Source: Bugula neritina
Taxonomy: Eukaryota > Bryozoa > Gymnolaemata > Cheilostomatida > Bugulidae
Assembly (NCBI GenBank): GCA_964035545.1
Contig: OZ037767.1
Span: 18,919,759-18,983,758, forward strand
Reading direction: 5' to 3'
DNA: 64,000 bases
Part shown: piece after piece, positions 63,201 to 64,000 of the stretch
Layout: each line of letters opens with the position of its first letter
Numbering within the stretch: position 1 is the stretch's first letter
Made by a program: the position numbers and the translations under genes
The notes under the pieces: generated by a model
Told to the model about the DNA's origin: nothing
What the model saw: only the letters and a program-made list of their open reading frames with translations
Databases searched by the model: none

Positions 63201-64000
63201 GTAGTCACTGTAAGTATTTACTCTGTAGTCACTGTAAGTATTTACTCTGTAGTCACTGTCAGTATTTACACTGTAGTCACTGAGTATTTACTCTGTAGTC
63301 ACTGTAAGTATTTACTCTGTAGTCACTGTGAGTAAATACTTTGTAGTCACTGTAAGCATGTAAAGTGTAAGTACCTACTATGTAGTCACTGCGGCATATA
63401 ATACAACATTTTATAATATAATATAGTATTATATTATGTAATACTGCATTATATTACATAATACTACATTATATTATATAATACTACATTATATTGTATA
63501 ACTATACATTATATTATATAATACTGTATTATATTTTGTATTATATTCAGCCTGGCAGCAGCATGATGTGCAGGAGTTGTGTCGAGTCATGTTTGATGCC
63601 TTGGAGATCAATTGGAAAAAAACAGACCAAGCAGACCTCATCAACAACCTCTACCAGGGAAAGTTGAAAGATTATGTCAAGTGCTTAGAAGTAAGTTTTG
63701 TAGTTGTATTCTCGCTGTTTAAAATGTGGAGTCTTTTCCAAATAAAATTAATTTAAATCATGGTTATAATGTTTCTCTACCCTTCACTTGAATGAGTCGC
63801 GTAGTGGGCGGGGTTAACCATATTATGGTTGTCATTTGTTTAATCAAATGATTTTCCGGAGTTGTCTTTTCCAAATAATATAATTCCCTCTTAGTATTAC
63901 ATAGACTAAAGTTCCATACTGATTGAGGGTATGGAAATACTGTAAATCTGTCATCCCCCTGTCCTATTTATAGTGTCACACTGAAATGAGATCCAATAGT
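60268..64000 (+). CDS. USP47: Ubiquitin carboxyl-terminal hydrolase 47 (N-terminal part; runs off the right edge)
   Basis: Exons: about 60268-60459 (upstream limit uncertain), 60711-60830, 61761-61853, 62250-62437, 62935-63089, 63551-63690 and 63974 onward; phases agree. USP47 is a cysteine protease that removes ubiquitin, for example from DNA polymerase beta in base-excision repair. Seen: [13 protein letters not shown] and the following N-terminal domain. The Cys box [20 protein letters not shown], then [12 protein letters not shown], has the nucleophile Cys in exon 4. [45 protein letters not shown] and [15 protein letters not shown] follow; the last holds the first zinc-ribbon Cys pair. The catalytic His/Asp lie beyond the window. 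About 35 N-terminal residues are missing, presumably on an unseen upstream exon; the acceptor at 60267 (TTTGAAG) is a guess. Introns 2, 4 and 5 start with arrays of their own donors. Confidence 0.92.
60831..60960. repeat. Degenerate array starting at the USP47 exon 2 donor
   Basis: The donor itself begins the first unit (CAG|GTTAGTTGTCTTCCCCTGC). ATTAGTTGTC plus a C-rich tail repeats about six times, with GT lost in later copies. Confidence 0.85.
61600..61750. repeat. AT-rich degenerate array before USP47 exon 3
   Basis: ATGTTATATTATACTATAT-like words repeat up to the acceptor region of exon 3 (start 61761). Confidence 0.65.
62438..62907. repeat. 21-bp minisatellite of the USP47 exon 4 donor, about 22 copies
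   Basis: The unit is the junction itself: CTCTCTACAG|GTCAGTATA. It fills about 470 of 497 bases of intron 4. Most units keep CAG|GTCAGT or CAG|GTTAGT. The exon frame stays open (LYRSVYT repeated) until a 19-base unit near 62860. Confidence 0.96.
63090..63385. repeat. 24-bp minisatellite of the USP47 exon 5 donor, about 12 copies
   Basis: The unit contains the exon end and donor, GTAGTCACT|GTAAGTA, then TTTACTCT. Most copies retain GTAAGT or GTGAGT. The exon frame continues for eight copies (SHCKYLLC repeated) until a copy with a 2-base loss near 63280. Confidence 0.96.
63400..63540. repeat. AT-rich array before USP47 exon 6
   Basis: Five units of ATAATACTACATTATATTAT type end at the acceptor (ATATTCAG|CCTGG). 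Confidence 0.85.

Overview
The window reads as nuclear DNA of an invertebrate animal, probably a lophotrochozoan (mollusc, annelid, bryozoan or a neighbour). It is very AT-rich, its genes are split by many GT-AG introns, and it carries tRNA-derived SINEs, a LINE relic and abundant minisatellites. No single sequence fixes the species, so the clade is inference.

Seven protein genes could be rebuilt exon by exon with matching splice phases. Left to right they are: (1) a Golgi carbohydrate sulfotransferase (-, 143-4648; 3' end lies off the left edge); (2) a mitochondrial class-I release factor, MTRF1L/MTRF1 type (-, 8095-12677, 8 exons, complete); (3) a fatty-acid-binding-protein-like gene (+, 23024-25074; last exon not found); (4) ALDH4A1, mitochondrial delta-1-pyrroline-5-carboxylate dehydrogenase (-, 27427-39085, 14 exons, complete, 566 aa); (5) ATG12 (+, 43324-49349, 2 exons, complete, 151 aa); (6) DCLRE1C/Artemis nuclease (-, 50225-56236, 11 exons, complete but short, about 461 aa); (7) USP47 deubiquitinase (+, from about 60268 past the right edge). 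These are unrelated housekeeping genes and not a functional cluster. Most translated open frames in the window are shadows of repeats or chance.

Mobile DNA: two copies of one 5.2-kb element with terminal inverted repeats and TTAA ends (14336-19588 and 43781-48944), the second filling the only intron of ATG12; a 1.3-kb inverted-repeat element inside a TATAG array (5610-6890); three copies of a tRNA-derived SINE; and a LINE fragment (56590-57100). The 5.2-kb element carries relic exons of an unrecognised protein. Its second copy has gained an essentially perfect 287-bp palindrome.

The most striking pattern is at splice junctions. At about a dozen of the roughly 45 introns, a tandem array starts exactly at, or within tens of bases of, the exon edge, and in several the repeat unit contains exon bases plus the splice site itself. 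Examples are USP47 introns 4 and 5, release-factor introns 3 and 7, Artemis intron 4, ALDH4A1 introns 4 and 6, and a duplicated acceptor in the FABP-like gene. Some introns are almost wholly such an array. Three arrays have units of 21 or 24 bases in the exon's reading frame, so choice among the copied splice sites could lengthen the protein in 7- or 8-residue steps. This looks like a genome-wide process that multiplies splice sites and builds introns.
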